From the NCBI RefSeq assembly GCF_000172415.1, contig NZ_ABLD01000001.1, forward strand, positions 124,001-188,000: a stretch of 64,000 nucleotides of DNA, read 5' to 3'. This DNA is from Paraburkholderia graminis C4D1M. GTDB lineage: Bacteria; Pseudomonadota; Gammaproteobacteria; Burkholderiales; Burkholderiaceae. The stretch's first letter is position 1. Each line of letters starts with the position of its first letter. A program made the position numbers and the translations under genes. The notes under the pieces were generated by a model. That model was not told the origin of the DNA. It ran no database searches and saw only the letters and a list, made by a program, of their open reading frames with translations. Positions 28,127 to 35,674 of the stretch are shown piece after piece.

Positions 28127-28794
28127 GAACGGTCCTCGAGTACGTAGCCCATTCCACGGACCGTGTGCAACAGCTTCGTCTCGAACGAGTTGTCGATTTT
28201 TGCACGCAGGCGTTTGACGGCGGCATCGACCACGTTGGTATCGCTGTCGAAATTCATGTCCCAGATCTGCGACGTGATGAAGGTGCGCGTTAGTACTTCG
28301 CCCTGCCTTTCGGCTAGCAACTGCAATAGCGAGAACTCCTGCGCTGTCAGGTCGATGCGCAGATCGCCGCGCTTCACCCGTCGCTTGATGAAGTCGACTT
28401 CCATGTCGGCGATGCGCAGCACGTCCTTGACCGCGCGCGGCGCCCGCCGCAGCAGCGAACGGATTCGGGCGAGGAACTCGGCGTAGGCGAAAGGCTTGGA
28501 CAGATAATCGTCCGCGCCCAACTCGAGACCTTCGACTTTGTCCGCGACCGTGTCGCGCGCGGTCAGCAGAAGAACCGGCGTCTGCTTCTCCTTACGCAGC
28601 CGCCGAAGCAACTCGAAGCCGTCTATTCCGGGAAGCATCACGTCGAGTACGATCAGATCGAATTCCTCGTGCAACGCGAGGAACAGACCGTTGACGCCGT
28701 TGTCGGCAGTGTCCACCGTAAAGCTGGCCTCAACCAGTCCCTTCCTGAGATAGGCGGCCATCTTCGGCTCGTCTTCGATAATGAGTATGCGCAT
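28123..28794 (-). CDS. Heavy-metal response regulator (CusR/IrlR-like)
   Basis: A 223-residue OmpR-family response regulator. The receiver has the acidic pocket (IIEDEPKM), the phospho-accepting Asp in [13 protein letters not shown], Thr in LLTARD and Lys in [11 protein letters not shown]. The C-terminal winged helix contains [20 protein letters not shown] and [14 protein letters not shown]. The sequence is of the heavy-metal CusR/CopR/IrlR type. It is divergent from the copper genes; the 247-base gap has inverted repeats suited to its binding. No clear Shine-Dalgarno precedes the ATG. Confidence 0.92.
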   Translation of the reverse strand: MRILIIEDEPKMAAYLRKGLVEASFTVDTADNGVNGLFLALHEEFDLIVLDVMLPGIDGFELLRRLRKEKQTPVLLLTARDTVADKVEGLELGADDYLSKPFAYAEFLARIRSLLRRAPRAVKDVLRIADMEVDFIKRRVKRGDLRIDLTAQEFSLLQLLAERQGEVLTRTFITSQIWDMNFDSDTNVVDAAVKRLRAKIDNSFETKLLHTVRGMGYVLEDRS

Positions 28795-28861
28795 CGGTCA
28801 ACGGTTCATCTTTTCGCGGAAGGAGGGAGTGTGGTCAGCTTAGACATGGCTCGGCAGTCGT

Positions 28862-28920
28862 GAGATGACGGGAGCATGACATTTTTTTCATCTTCGCGAG
28901 CATGAAAAATCAGTCATCTC
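28862..28920. promoter_or_regulatory. Nested inverted repeats in the copper divergent promoter
   Basis: Outer arms GAGATGAC (28862-28869) and GTCATCTC (28913-28920) enclose inner arms TTTTTCAT (28884-28891) and ATGAAAAA (28902-28909), all perfect 8-mers. CATGA/TCATC half-sites recur several times in the block. It lies between the response regulator gene and the copper operon. The arrangement recalls CusR/CopR copper boxes, which carry ATGACA-like half-sites. Confidence 0.55.
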
Positions 28921-29041
28921 GTGGCCATCGCGGCGTCAGAAGGCCCGTAGTAAGCTTTGGTCCTGAGCGTCGGCCGTGCCGTTACGCGTTGACACGTTTC
29001 AGCTTACAACCGCCCAAAATCGCGTGCTAGACTCCGGCCCC

Positions 29042-29428
29042 ATGTACTACTGGCGCAAACTCTTCATCGTCGTTCTGCTTGCACTGAGCCTTCCGGCTCA
29101 GTCGTTCGCGGCCGTCGCGATGAAATGTGGCGTCGGCCAGGCGCATCATCATAGTGCGCATGTTGCGCCGGAAGGCGGCGAGCATCATGCAGCCATGTCC
29201 GGTGCAGAGCATCTTCACGCAAGCGGCGATCATCACCACGATGGTCATCAAGCGCACGCGTGCGCAACCTGCGCATCGTGCTGTTCCGGTGCAGTCATGC
29301 TGTTCGTGCCGATCCTGCCGCCCACGGCTGAAACCGCTCACTTCTTCTTGTCCCCGTCTTCTTCCGCGCCCGTCGTGTCGTTCCTGACGGGCGGCATTGA
29401 ACGACCTCCCCGCTCGATTCTCGTCTAG
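29042..29428 (+). CDS. His- and Cys-rich exported protein of the copper locus
   Basis: A 128-residue protein starting with a hydrophobic segment (LFIVVLLALSLPAQSFAAVA) that should act as a signal peptide or anchor. The middle is extremely His-rich (QAHHHSAHVA, EHHAAM, DHHHDGHQAHA) and ends in a Cys cluster (CATCASCCSG), followed by a second hydrophobic stretch (AVMLFVPILPPTAETAHFF). It resembles small DUF2946-type proteins found in copper clusters. It may bind copper in the periplasm. The ATG at 29042 is preferred; an upstream GTG would add 22 residues before the signal. It is the first gene of the operon, and binding is inferred from composition. Confidence 0.75.
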   Translation: MYYWRKLFIVVLLALSLPAQSFAAVAMKCGVGQAHHHSAHVAPEGGEHHAAMSGAEHLHASGDHHHDGHQAHACATCASCCSGAVMLFVPILPPTAETAHFFLSPSSSAPVVSFLTGGIERPPRSILV

Positions 29429-29515
29429 TCCGCGCCCTCGCAGCCGTTCGCTGCAACGGGCATGTTCCTGGAGACCGGCAACCGGCCTCCGGATGATTCA
29501 CGACGAGAACAACTC

Positions 29516-29800
29516 ATGCGAAAAATTTCTGTGGCGCTGCTTGGCGCGGCCGCGGCGTTGCCGCTGCTCGCGCACGCCGCGACGACCTTGCCGGACCCGG
29601 CCGATGCGGGAGCGTCGGTGCCGCCGCCTGCAACGTCGTCGGCATTCGACGGTTACAAGCCCTGGCACGATGGAGAAGCGCCGAGCTGGCAACAGCTCAA
29701 TCGCGAAGTGGCACCGAGCCGGGCAGCGACCGGTGCGAAACACGCGAAACACGGGCAGCACGCGAATGCGGCATCCGAGCATGGAGGCGACTCCAAATGA
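29516..29800 (+). CDS. Small exported protein of the copper operon, unknown function
   Basis: A 94-residue protein with a clear signal peptide (residues 1-21, cleavage after AHA). The mature part is proline- and alanine-rich with a motif YKPWHDGEAPSWQQLNREVA and a His/Lys-rich tail (KHAKHGQHANAASEHGGDSK). I do not recognise a characterised family; similar short proteins occur ahead of TolC-like genes in copper clusters of beta-proteobacteria. Its stop overlaps the start of the TolC-like gene (ATGA), so it is co-translated with it. Periplasmic metal binding is possible but unproven. Confidence 0.7.
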   Translation: MRKISVALLGAAAALPLLAHAATTLPDPADAGASVPPPATSSAFDGYKPWHDGEAPSWQQLNREVAPSRAATGAKHAKHGQHANAASEHGGDSK

Positions 29801-31212
29801 TGCGTCACCTCGCGCAGACCCGCGTCGCGTGCATCGCCGTCGCGGCGATTCTGCTCGCCGGCTGCACAACGTTTTCAAACGACGGCGGCTTCGGCGCCGT
29901 ATCGACGACTGCATCGCAGCGGCTCGGCAAGGACGCGGTCTATGTGAAGACCGACGAAGACCGCGAAGCCGTTTTCAAGCGCACGCGGGAACTCCTGTCA
30001 AAGCCGCTCGACATGGACGACGCGGTGCAACTCGCGCTGCTGAACAACCGCGGGCTTCAGGCGGCTTACGGAGAACTGGGCGTCTCGGAGGCCGACCTCG
30101 TGCAGGCGGGCCGTCTGCCGAATCCGGGCTTCACGTTCAGCAGAACGCACTGGAGCGATGGATTCGGCATTAGCCGTACTTTCTCGATGGGCGTGCTCGG
30201 TCTGCTTACGCTGCCTTTGGCGACACGCGTCGAAGGCCGGCGGTTCGAGCAGACGAAGCTCGAGACGGCCAATGCGATGCTTGCCGTGGCCGCCGACGCC
30301 CGCAAGGCTTATGTGAACGCGGTCGCTGCGCAACAGGCTGCGCTCTACGCGGAGCAGGTCAAGGACTCGGCCGAAGCCGGCGCGGAACTCGCGCTGCGCA
30401 TGCGCCAGGCAGGCAACTTCAGCAGACTCGACTACGCGCGCGAGCAGGCGTTCTATGCCGAGTCCGTCGCGCAACTCGCAAAGGGCCGGCAGCAATCAGT
30501 CATGGCGCGCGAGAAGCTCACGCGCGCGATCGGCTTATGGGGTTCGGGAACGCAATTCGAACTGCCCGACCGTCTGCCGGAACTGCCAAAGGAAAAGCCT
30601 CAACTCGACGATCTCGAGAGCTTTGCGATGCGAAATCGCCTGGACATTCAGGCCGCGAAGCTGAGAACGGAAAGCGTTGCCAGTTCTCTGGGACTGACGA
30701 AAGCAACGCGCTTCGTCAATGCACTCGACGTCGGTTATCTCAACAACTTCGAGACCGACAAGGGACATGAGCGCGGCTACGAAATCAGCGTCGAGATCCC
30801 GCTCTTCGATTGGGGCAGTGCAAAGACCGCACGCGCCGAAGCCATCTACATGCAATCGGCTAACCGGCTTGCACAGACGGCAATCGATGCACGCTCCGAA
30901 GTACGCGAGTCGTATTCCGCTTACGTCACGAGCTATGACGTCGCGAAGCATTACCGCGATGAAGTCGTGCCCGTGCGCAAGACCATCTCTGACGAAATGC
31001 TGCTGCGCTACAACGGCATGCTCGCGAGCGTGTTCGAACTGCTCGCCGATTCGCGCGATCAGGTCGCGGCCGTCAACGGATATATCGATGCGCTGAAAGA
31101 TTACTGGGTTGCCGAGACGGACCTTCAGCAGTCGCTTGGTGGCCGTCTTCCGCCGCTTGCCGCGATGTCCGCAACTCAACCGGCGTCGCCGACGAATTCA
31201 GAAGGTAAATGA
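29797..31212 (+). CDS. TolC-family outer-membrane efflux lipoprotein
   Basis: A 471-residue outer-membrane factor. The lipoprotein signal ends in AAILLAGCTTFSN (lipobox LAGC, lipidated Cys near residue 23). Two repeats of the TolC/OEP domain follow: ALLNNRGLQAAYGELGVSEA then LVQAGRLPNPGF in the first half, and AMRNRLDIQAAKLRTESVAS with ISVEIPLFDWGSAKTARAEA in the second. Coiled-coil helices separate these strands. The gene overlaps the upstream small protein and the downstream multicopper oxidase by 4 bases each. No RND pump or adaptor gene is in the window; a copper export role is inferred from the operon. Confidence 0.9.
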   Translation: MMRHLAQTRVACIAVAAILLAGCTTFSNDGGFGAVSTTASQRLGKDAVYVKTDEDREAVFKRTRELLSKPLDMDDAVQLALLNNRGLQAAYGELGVSEADLVQAGRLPNPGFTFSRTHWSDGFGISRTFSMGVLGLLTLPLATRVEGRRFEQTKLETANAMLAVAADARKAYVNAVAAQQAALYAEQVKDSAEAGAELALRMRQAGNFSRLDYAREQAFYAESVAQLAKGRQQSVMAREKLTRAIGLWGSGTQFELPDRLPELPKEKPQLDDLESFAMRNRLDIQAAKLRTESVASSLGLTKATRFVNALDVGYLNNFETDKGHERGYEISVEIPLFDWGSAKTARAEAIYMQSANRLAQTAIDARSEVRESYSAYVTSYDVAKHYRDEVVPVRKTISDEMLLRYNGMLASVFELLADSRDQVAAVNGYIDALKDYWVAETDLQQSLGGRLPPLAAMSATQPASPTNSEGK

Positions 31213-32510
31213 ACATGGTGTCACGTCGAAATTTTCTTGGCGGCTCAGGCGCCGCGCTGCTCGGTGCAGCGCTGGTCAGCAAGGCGGGCGCGGCTTCGCT
31301 TCCAGAAGCGCCAACGATGCAAAAAACCGCCACGCAGCCGCCGCTCGTGCCGCCCAATGGCCGGCCTTATACGCCCGTTGCCACACTCAATGGCTGGACG
31401 CTGCCGTGGCGCATGAAAAACGGCTGGAAGGAGTTTCATCTGATCGCCGAGCCGGTCGTGCGCGAAATGGCGCCGGGCATGAAGGCGAATCTGTGGGGCT
31501 ACAACGGCCAGGCGCCTGGCCCGACCATCGAGGCCGTGGAAGGCGACAAGGTCCGCATCTTCGTGACCAACAAGCTGCCGGAACACACGACCGTTCACTG
31601 GCACGGGATGCTGCTGCCGTGCGGAATGGACGGCGTCGGCGGTCTGACGCAACCGCATATTCCGCCTGGCAAGACATTCGTCTACGAGTTTCAGCTCGAG
31701 AAACACGGCACGTTCATGTATCACCCGCATGCCGACGAGATGGTGCAGATGGCGATGGGCATGATGGGCACGTTCATCGTTCATCCGAAGGATCGCGGCG
31801 TCATGCCGGTCGACCGCGACTTCGTGTTCCTGATGTCGGCCTACGACATCGACCCAGGAAGCTTCACGCCACGCCTGAACGAAATGACGGACTTCAACAT
31901 GTGGACGTGGAATGCGCGCGTGTTTCCGGGCATCGATCCATTGCCCGTTCGCACCGGCGACCGGGTGCGCATTCGCTTCGGCAATCTGACGATGACCAAT
32001 CATCCGATCCATCTTCACGGATACAGCTTCGAGGTGGCAGGAACCGATGGCGGATGGATTCCTCCGTCCGCGCGTTGGCCCGAAGTCACCGCCGACGTCG
32101 CGGTCGGGCAGATGCGCGCGATCGAGTTCACCGCTAACCGGCCCGGCGATTGGGCGTTTCATTGCCACAAGTCGCATCACACGATGAATGCAATGGGGCA
32201 TCAGGTTCCCAACCTGATCGGCGTGCCGCAAAAAGATCTCGCGAAGCGCATCAACAAGCTGGTGCCGGACTACATGGCGATGGGCGCGACCGGCGGCGCG
32301 ATGGGCAATATGGAAATGCCGTTACCGGACAACACGCTGCCGATGATGACGGGTACAGGCCCATTCGGCCCGCTGGAGATGGGCGGCATGTTCAGTGTCG
32401 TGAAAGTGCGCGACGGTCTCGGCCGCAACGATTATCGCGACCCCGGCTGGTTCAAACACCCGAAGGGAACCGTGGCGTACGAGTACACCGGCGAAATGCC
32501 GGATAGCTGA
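31209..32510 (+). CDS. TAT-exported multicopper oxidase (copper oxidase)
   Basis: A 433-residue periplasmic multicopper oxidase. The N-terminus carries a TAT signal (VSRRNFLGGSGAALLGAALV). Copper ligands are visible in four motifs: HWHGM near residue 136, YHPHADE near 174, NHPIHLHG near 264 and HCHKSHHTMNAM near 318, the last containing the type 1 site with axial Met. A Met-rich stretch (MGATGGAMGNMEMPLPD) follows the last copper motif, typical of cuprous oxidases. It should oxidise Cu(I) to the less toxic Cu(II). It overlaps the TolC-like gene by 4 bases and is followed by a probable terminator. Confidence 0.93.
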   Translation: MNMVSRRNFLGGSGAALLGAALVSKAGAASLPEAPTMQKTATQPPLVPPNGRPYTPVATLNGWTLPWRMKNGWKEFHLIAEPVVREMAPGMKANLWGYNGQAPGPTIEAVEGDKVRIFVTNKLPEHTTVHWHGMLLPCGMDGVGGLTQPHIPPGKTFVYEFQLEKHGTFMYHPHADEMVQMAMGMMGTFIVHPKDRGVMPVDRDFVFLMSAYDIDPGSFTPRLNEMTDFNMWTWNARVFPGIDPLPVRTGDRVRIRFGNLTMTNHPIHLHGYSFEVAGTDGGWIPPSARWPEVTADVAVGQMRAIEFTANRPGDWAFHCHKSHHTMNAMGHQVPNLIGVPQKDLAKRINKLVPDYMAMGATGGAMGNMEMPLPDNTLPMMTGTGPFGPLEMGGMFSVVKVRDGLGRNDYRDPGWFKHPKGTVAYEYTGEMPDS

Positions 32511-32512
32511 TT

Positions 32513-32553
32513 TAGCCCGAAGCCGGCTCATTGGGCTCGGCCGGATTTTTTAT
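32513..32553 (+). terminator. Putative intrinsic terminator after the copper oxidase
   Basis: CCGGC (32523-32527) can pair with GCCGG (32540-32544), or AGCCC with GGGCT, and ATTTTTTAT follows immediately. The stems are short, so termination is probably partial, allowing different expression of the downstream CusF-like and CopC/D genes. Confidence 0.5.
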
Positions 32554-32576
32554 CACTTTGACTGTTGAGGGAACGT

Positions 32577-32936
32577 ATGAAGAACGTAGTGACTTTCATT
32601 GCAATGTGTTGTGCTGTTTCGGTTTCCGCGACCGCTTATGCAGCCGGCGATATGGGAAACATGAACATGGCGAGTGGCGCACAGCAAAGCGCGGACGTGA
32701 ACGCGGACGCGAACAAAAGCATGTCGCATGGCGAAGTTAAAAAGGTGGATACCGCCGCGGGCAAACTCACCATCAAGCACGGTCCCCTGGAGAACCTTGG
32801 CATGGAAGCCATGACGATGGTTTTCAAGGTTAAAGACCCGGCCATGCTGTCTCAGGTGAACGTCGGCGACAAGATCGATTTCGTCGCCGAAGAAGTCGAT
32901 GGCTCACTGACCGTGACGAGCCTGCAAAAGCAGTGA
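32577..32936 (+). CDS. CusF-like periplasmic copper-binding protein
   Basis: A 119-residue exported protein. The signal peptide runs to about residue 22 (ending ATAYAAG), then a Met/Asn-rich linker precedes a CusF-type OB-fold (EVKKVDTAAGKLTIKHGPLE then MEAMTMVFKVKDPAMLSQVN). In E. coli CusF, Cu(I) is bound by one His, two Met and a cation-pi Trp; here the His (IKHGP) and both Met (AMTM) are kept while the Trp position is Met (NLGMEAMTM). GAGGGA precedes the ATG. It probably acts as a periplasmic copper chaperone. Confidence 0.85.
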   Translation: MKNVVTFIAMCCAVSVSATAYAAGDMGNMNMASGAQQSADVNADANKSMSHGEVKKVDTAAGKLTIKHGPLENLGMEAMTMVFKVKDPAMLSQVNVGDKIDFVAEEVDGSLTVTSLQKQ

Positions 32937-33000
32937 CATGCAATGGGCGCCGCCCATGACGCACGCACGGCGCCCTGGTTAAATTCCGGGAGGCAACATC

Positions 33001-33375
33001 ATGAATACCAACATGCGAAAAACGTTCTTTGGTGCGGTGGCAACCACTGCACTCATGCTTTCACCCGCGCTCGCGCTTGCGCACGGCAAGCTGGAAACGG
33101 CGACGCCGGCGGCCGGCAGCACAGTCGATGTATCGCCCGACTTACTCAGGCTGACGTTCAACGAGGACCTCGAATCATCGTTCAGCACGATCAAGGTCGC
33201 CGATGCGAGCGGCGCGCCCGTTACTAAAGAAAAAGCAACCGTCGACGCCGCCAATCCGCGCGTACTGGCCGTCGCGATCCCGAAGCTCGCTTCGGGTGCG
33301 TACACCGTGCAATGGGCTGTGATGACGCATGACGCGCACAAGACCAAAGGCATCTACACATTCGCGGTGAAGTGA
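33001..33375 (+). CDS. copC: Copper-resistance protein CopC
   Basis: A 124-residue periplasmic copper carrier of the CopC/YobA family. The signal peptide ends ALALA, leaving His as the first mature residue (HGKLETATPAAGS), which is the N-terminal Cu(II) ligand of the family. The C-terminal ligand motif is THDAHKTKGIYTFAV. The seven-stranded beta-barrel pattern LRLTFNEDLESSFSTIKV is also present. It overlaps the copD start by one base, so the pair is coupled. A sequence-based Cu(II) site is well supported; Met-rich Cu(I) sites of the Pseudomonas CopC are not evident. Confidence 0.92.
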   Translation: MNTNMRKTFFGAVATTALMLSPALALAHGKLETATPAAGSTVDVSPDLLRLTFNEDLESSFSTIKVADASGAPVTKEKATVDAANPRVLAVAIPKLASGAYTVQWAVMTHDAHKTKGIYTFAVK

Positions 33376-34319
33376 TGAACGAAGGCTTCCTCGGCGTTGT
33401 CCGGCTGATATCGGTAGCGCTGCAAAACGTGAGCTTTGCCGTGCTTATCGGAACGATGCTGAGTGACATGTGGTTGTCGCGACGCGCGTCGCGATGGCAG
33501 TCGGGCGTCAGTCGGCGACTCCTGACGACCATGAGGATTTCGGCGTTAGTTGTATTGCTTTCGAGCTTTTCGGCTTTCTGGGCTCACTGCGCGCTAATGA
33601 GTGAATCGTCTTTGTTTGAAGCCGGGCCGGCAGTCGTATCGATGCTGAAGGAGACCGGGTTCGGTCATGCCTGGCTCGTGAACTGCGTTCTACTGCTCGT
33701 CGTTCTTGTGCTTCTGCTGGCGAACGTGCATAAACGCGGGCCATACGCAGTCGTCATTGCATTCGCCACTGCGGGCGCGGCCCTGGCGAGAAGCAATACG
33801 GGACATCCGGTCGATGCCGGTACTTTTTCGCCGCCGGTATGGGCCGACTGGGTACACGTGCTTGCTATCAGCGTATGGGTCGGCCTCGTGCTTGTCGCGG
33901 CCAGTATCGTCGTGCCGCAGTTAGACAAGGCCCCGGAAGACGACGCGCCCAATAGCGCGGCATTCGTGCAATCGCTTTCAAACGCGGCCACTGTTGCGCT
34001 CGCGATGCTGGCTATCACGGGCGCGTACAACGGTTGGCGCGGCGTGAACAGTCCCGTCAATCTCTGGACGTCGACTTACGGGCAGGTTCTTGTGCTGAAG
34101 CTCGCGCTTGTGCTGATTGCAGCGGCGCTTGGAGGACATAACCGGATCGTTGAAATGCCGAAAGTACTCATGTCATTGAAGGGCTCGCATGCGATGCAGT
34201 CGCGCGTTGCATTGATGCGCTTTGCGCGAGTACTTCAGGTTGAGTCGGTCGTGCTGGCCGGTGTGCTTATTGTCGCCGCGGTTCTCGTTTCGAGTCCTTT
34301 ACCGGGGACTTCTTCCTGA
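33375..34319 (+). CDS. copD: Copper-resistance membrane protein CopD
   Basis: A 314-residue integral membrane protein of the CopD/YebZ family with about eight membrane segments. Conserved His residues lie in SNTGHPVDAGTF and WADWVHVLAISVWVG, and the family ending ITGAYNGWRG with LVLKLALVLIAAALGGHNRI is present. The ATG overlaps the copC stop (TGATG); a GTG one codon earlier is less likely. With CopC it is thought to handle copper across the inner membrane, usually import to cytoplasmic or periplasmic enzymes. It ends the operon ahead of a good terminator. Confidence 0.9.
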   Translation: MNEGFLGVVRLISVALQNVSFAVLIGTMLSDMWLSRRASRWQSGVSRRLLTTMRISALVVLLSSFSAFWAHCALMSESSLFEAGPAVVSMLKETGFGHAWLVNCVLLLVVLVLLLANVHKRGPYAVVIAFATAGAALARSNTGHPVDAGTFSPPVWADWVHVLAISVWVGLVLVAASIVVPQLDKAPEDDAPNSAAFVQSLSNAATVALAMLAITGAYNGWRGVNSPVNLWTSTYGQVLVLKLALVLIAAALGGHNRIVEMPKVLMSLKGSHAMQSRVALMRFARVLQVESVVLAGVLIVAAVLVSSPLPGTSS

Positions 34320-34417
34320 CGGAAAACTTTTTACCAGTCCACGCAGATGGTGGTGTCTGTGCAGCGGCTTCATGTCTTGTCGAATCATCGCCGTGCACTG
34401 GCGCTTCCATCTTTTAC

Positions 34418-34446
34418 AGGCTCGGCCGCGCGTCGGGCCTTTTTTT
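34418..34446 (+). terminator. Intrinsic terminator of the copper operon
   Basis: AGGCTCG pairs with CGGGCCT (one G-U pair), loop GCCGCGCGT, followed at once by seven T residues (34440-34446). It lies about 100 bases after the copD stop in the gap before the converging porin gene. Confidence 0.75.
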
Positions 34447-34478
34447 GCTCCGCCACGATGCGCTGATCGCGGCGGAGC
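34447..34478 (-). terminator. Stem-loop downstream of the porin gene
   Basis: GCTCCGCC (34447-34454) and GGCGGAGC (34471-34478) are perfect 8-bp arms with a 16-base loop, about 45 bases beyond the porin stop. On the minus strand the stem is followed by A rather than T residues, so it is only a candidate for the porin transcript end. Confidence 0.4.
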
Positions 34479-34524
34479 GCCATGTATTCGCGTCGCAAGT
34501 CACACGCGAACTAAACTCGGCCGC

Positions 34525-35628
34525 TCAAAACCGATGTTGGATACCCGCCGTCACACCCGCTTGCGTATCCGCCGCGCCGGTCAGATCGCGCGACAGGCTG
34601 ACGGCGTTGCCATGCTTCGCCATCGCATAGCCACCCGCGAGATACAGCACCGTGCGCTTGGACAACGCGTACTGGCCGCGCAGCGAAAAGAGCGTCGGGT
34701 CGGCGTCGCTCGCGTTCTTGATGTCCTGATGATAAACAGCGCCGAACAGCGAGAAGAACGGCGTCACTTCGTATTGACCGCCGATCCAGTACATGTCGCT
34801 GCGCAGCGTCGGCGTGGCCGTGTGGAAGGTGCGCCGATAGTTGCGATAGCCGGCCATTGCCTTGACCGGGCCGAAGTCGTAACTCAAGCCGGCATGAATG
34901 CCCTGAATGTAGTTGGTGGTGTCCGCGGGCGTGACGCTGTCGTTCGCACCGTTCTGACGGTCGAAGGTAACCACGGCGGCGAACGGGCCGTTCTCGTAGC
35001 CGAGGCCGAAGTCGTATTTCGAGCTCGATTTCATGCTGCCGGGCACATTGCCGAAGCCGTACATCGCGCCGAATTTAAAGCCGGCGAAATTGCCGTCGTA
35101 GCGCACGGCGTTGGCCGAGCGCGAGAACAGTCCGTCCTTGCGGCCGCCCGTTGCCGTCGATGAGGTCGCCCACGAGTAGTTCGGCGCATAACCCATCGGG
35201 TCGAACTGCAGCATGTAGTCGTAAGTGGTCGTGAAGTTGCGGCCGAGCGTGATTTGGCCGAAGCGGTTCTTCAGGCCGATGGTCGCGCGCCGGTCGAAGA
35301 TCGCGCCGGGGCCGTCGTCGAACTGGCCATTCGCGATGTTGATGCCGCTTTCCAACTGGAACACGGCCTTCAATCCGCCGCCGAGATCCTCGACGCCGCG
35401 CAGACCCCAGCGCGACGTATTCTTGCCGCCCGACACGAGACGCGTTGCGCCGCCGTCCGCGCTCGCATGATTCACGTATTCGACGCCCGCATCGACGATG
35501 CCGTACAACGTCACGCTCGATTGCGCGTGCGCGCCGGTCGCGAATGCGGCGAGTCCCGCAAAGCCCGCGAAATACGCGAGGCCTGCGCGGCTCGCGCCGA
35601 AGGTCGTTCTTTTGATGCTCAACTTCAT
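34525..35628 (-). CDS. Burkholderia-type trimeric porin (OmpC-like)
   Basis: A 367-residue outer-membrane porin. The signal peptide ends GAHAQ near residue 35, and the mature protein begins SSVTLYGIVDAGVEYVNH, the universal Burkholderia porin start. Porin repeats such as FQLESGINIANGQFDDG and the terminal beta strand ending in Phe (VTAGIQHRF) support a 16-stranded barrel. AGGAGA precedes the ATG. It lies 46 bases downstream of the AfuA-type ABC ATPase on the same strand; it may be read from the same transcript and supply the outer-membrane channel for the same substrate. Confidence 0.93.
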   Translation of the reverse strand: MKLSIKRTTFGASRAGLAYFAGFAGLAAFATGAHAQSSVTLYGIVDAGVEYVNHASADGGATRLVSGGKNTSRWGLRGVEDLGGGLKAVFQLESGINIANGQFDDGPGAIFDRRATIGLKNRFGQITLGRNFTTTYDYMLQFDPMGYAPNYSWATSSTATGGRKDGLFSRSANAVRYDGNFAGFKFGAMYGFGNVPGSMKSSSKYDFGLGYENGPFAAVVTFDRQNGANDSVTPADTTNYIQGIHAGLSYDFGPVKAMAGYRNYRRTFHTATPTLRSDMYWIGGQYEVTPFFSLFGAVYHQDIKNASDADPTLFSLRGQYALSKRTVLYLAGGYAMAKHGNAVSLSRDLTGAADTQAGVTAGIQHRF

Positions 35629-35674
35629 CGACAGTCTCCTGTAGCTGGTTTTTTTACTTCGGTGGGTGAGTGCG

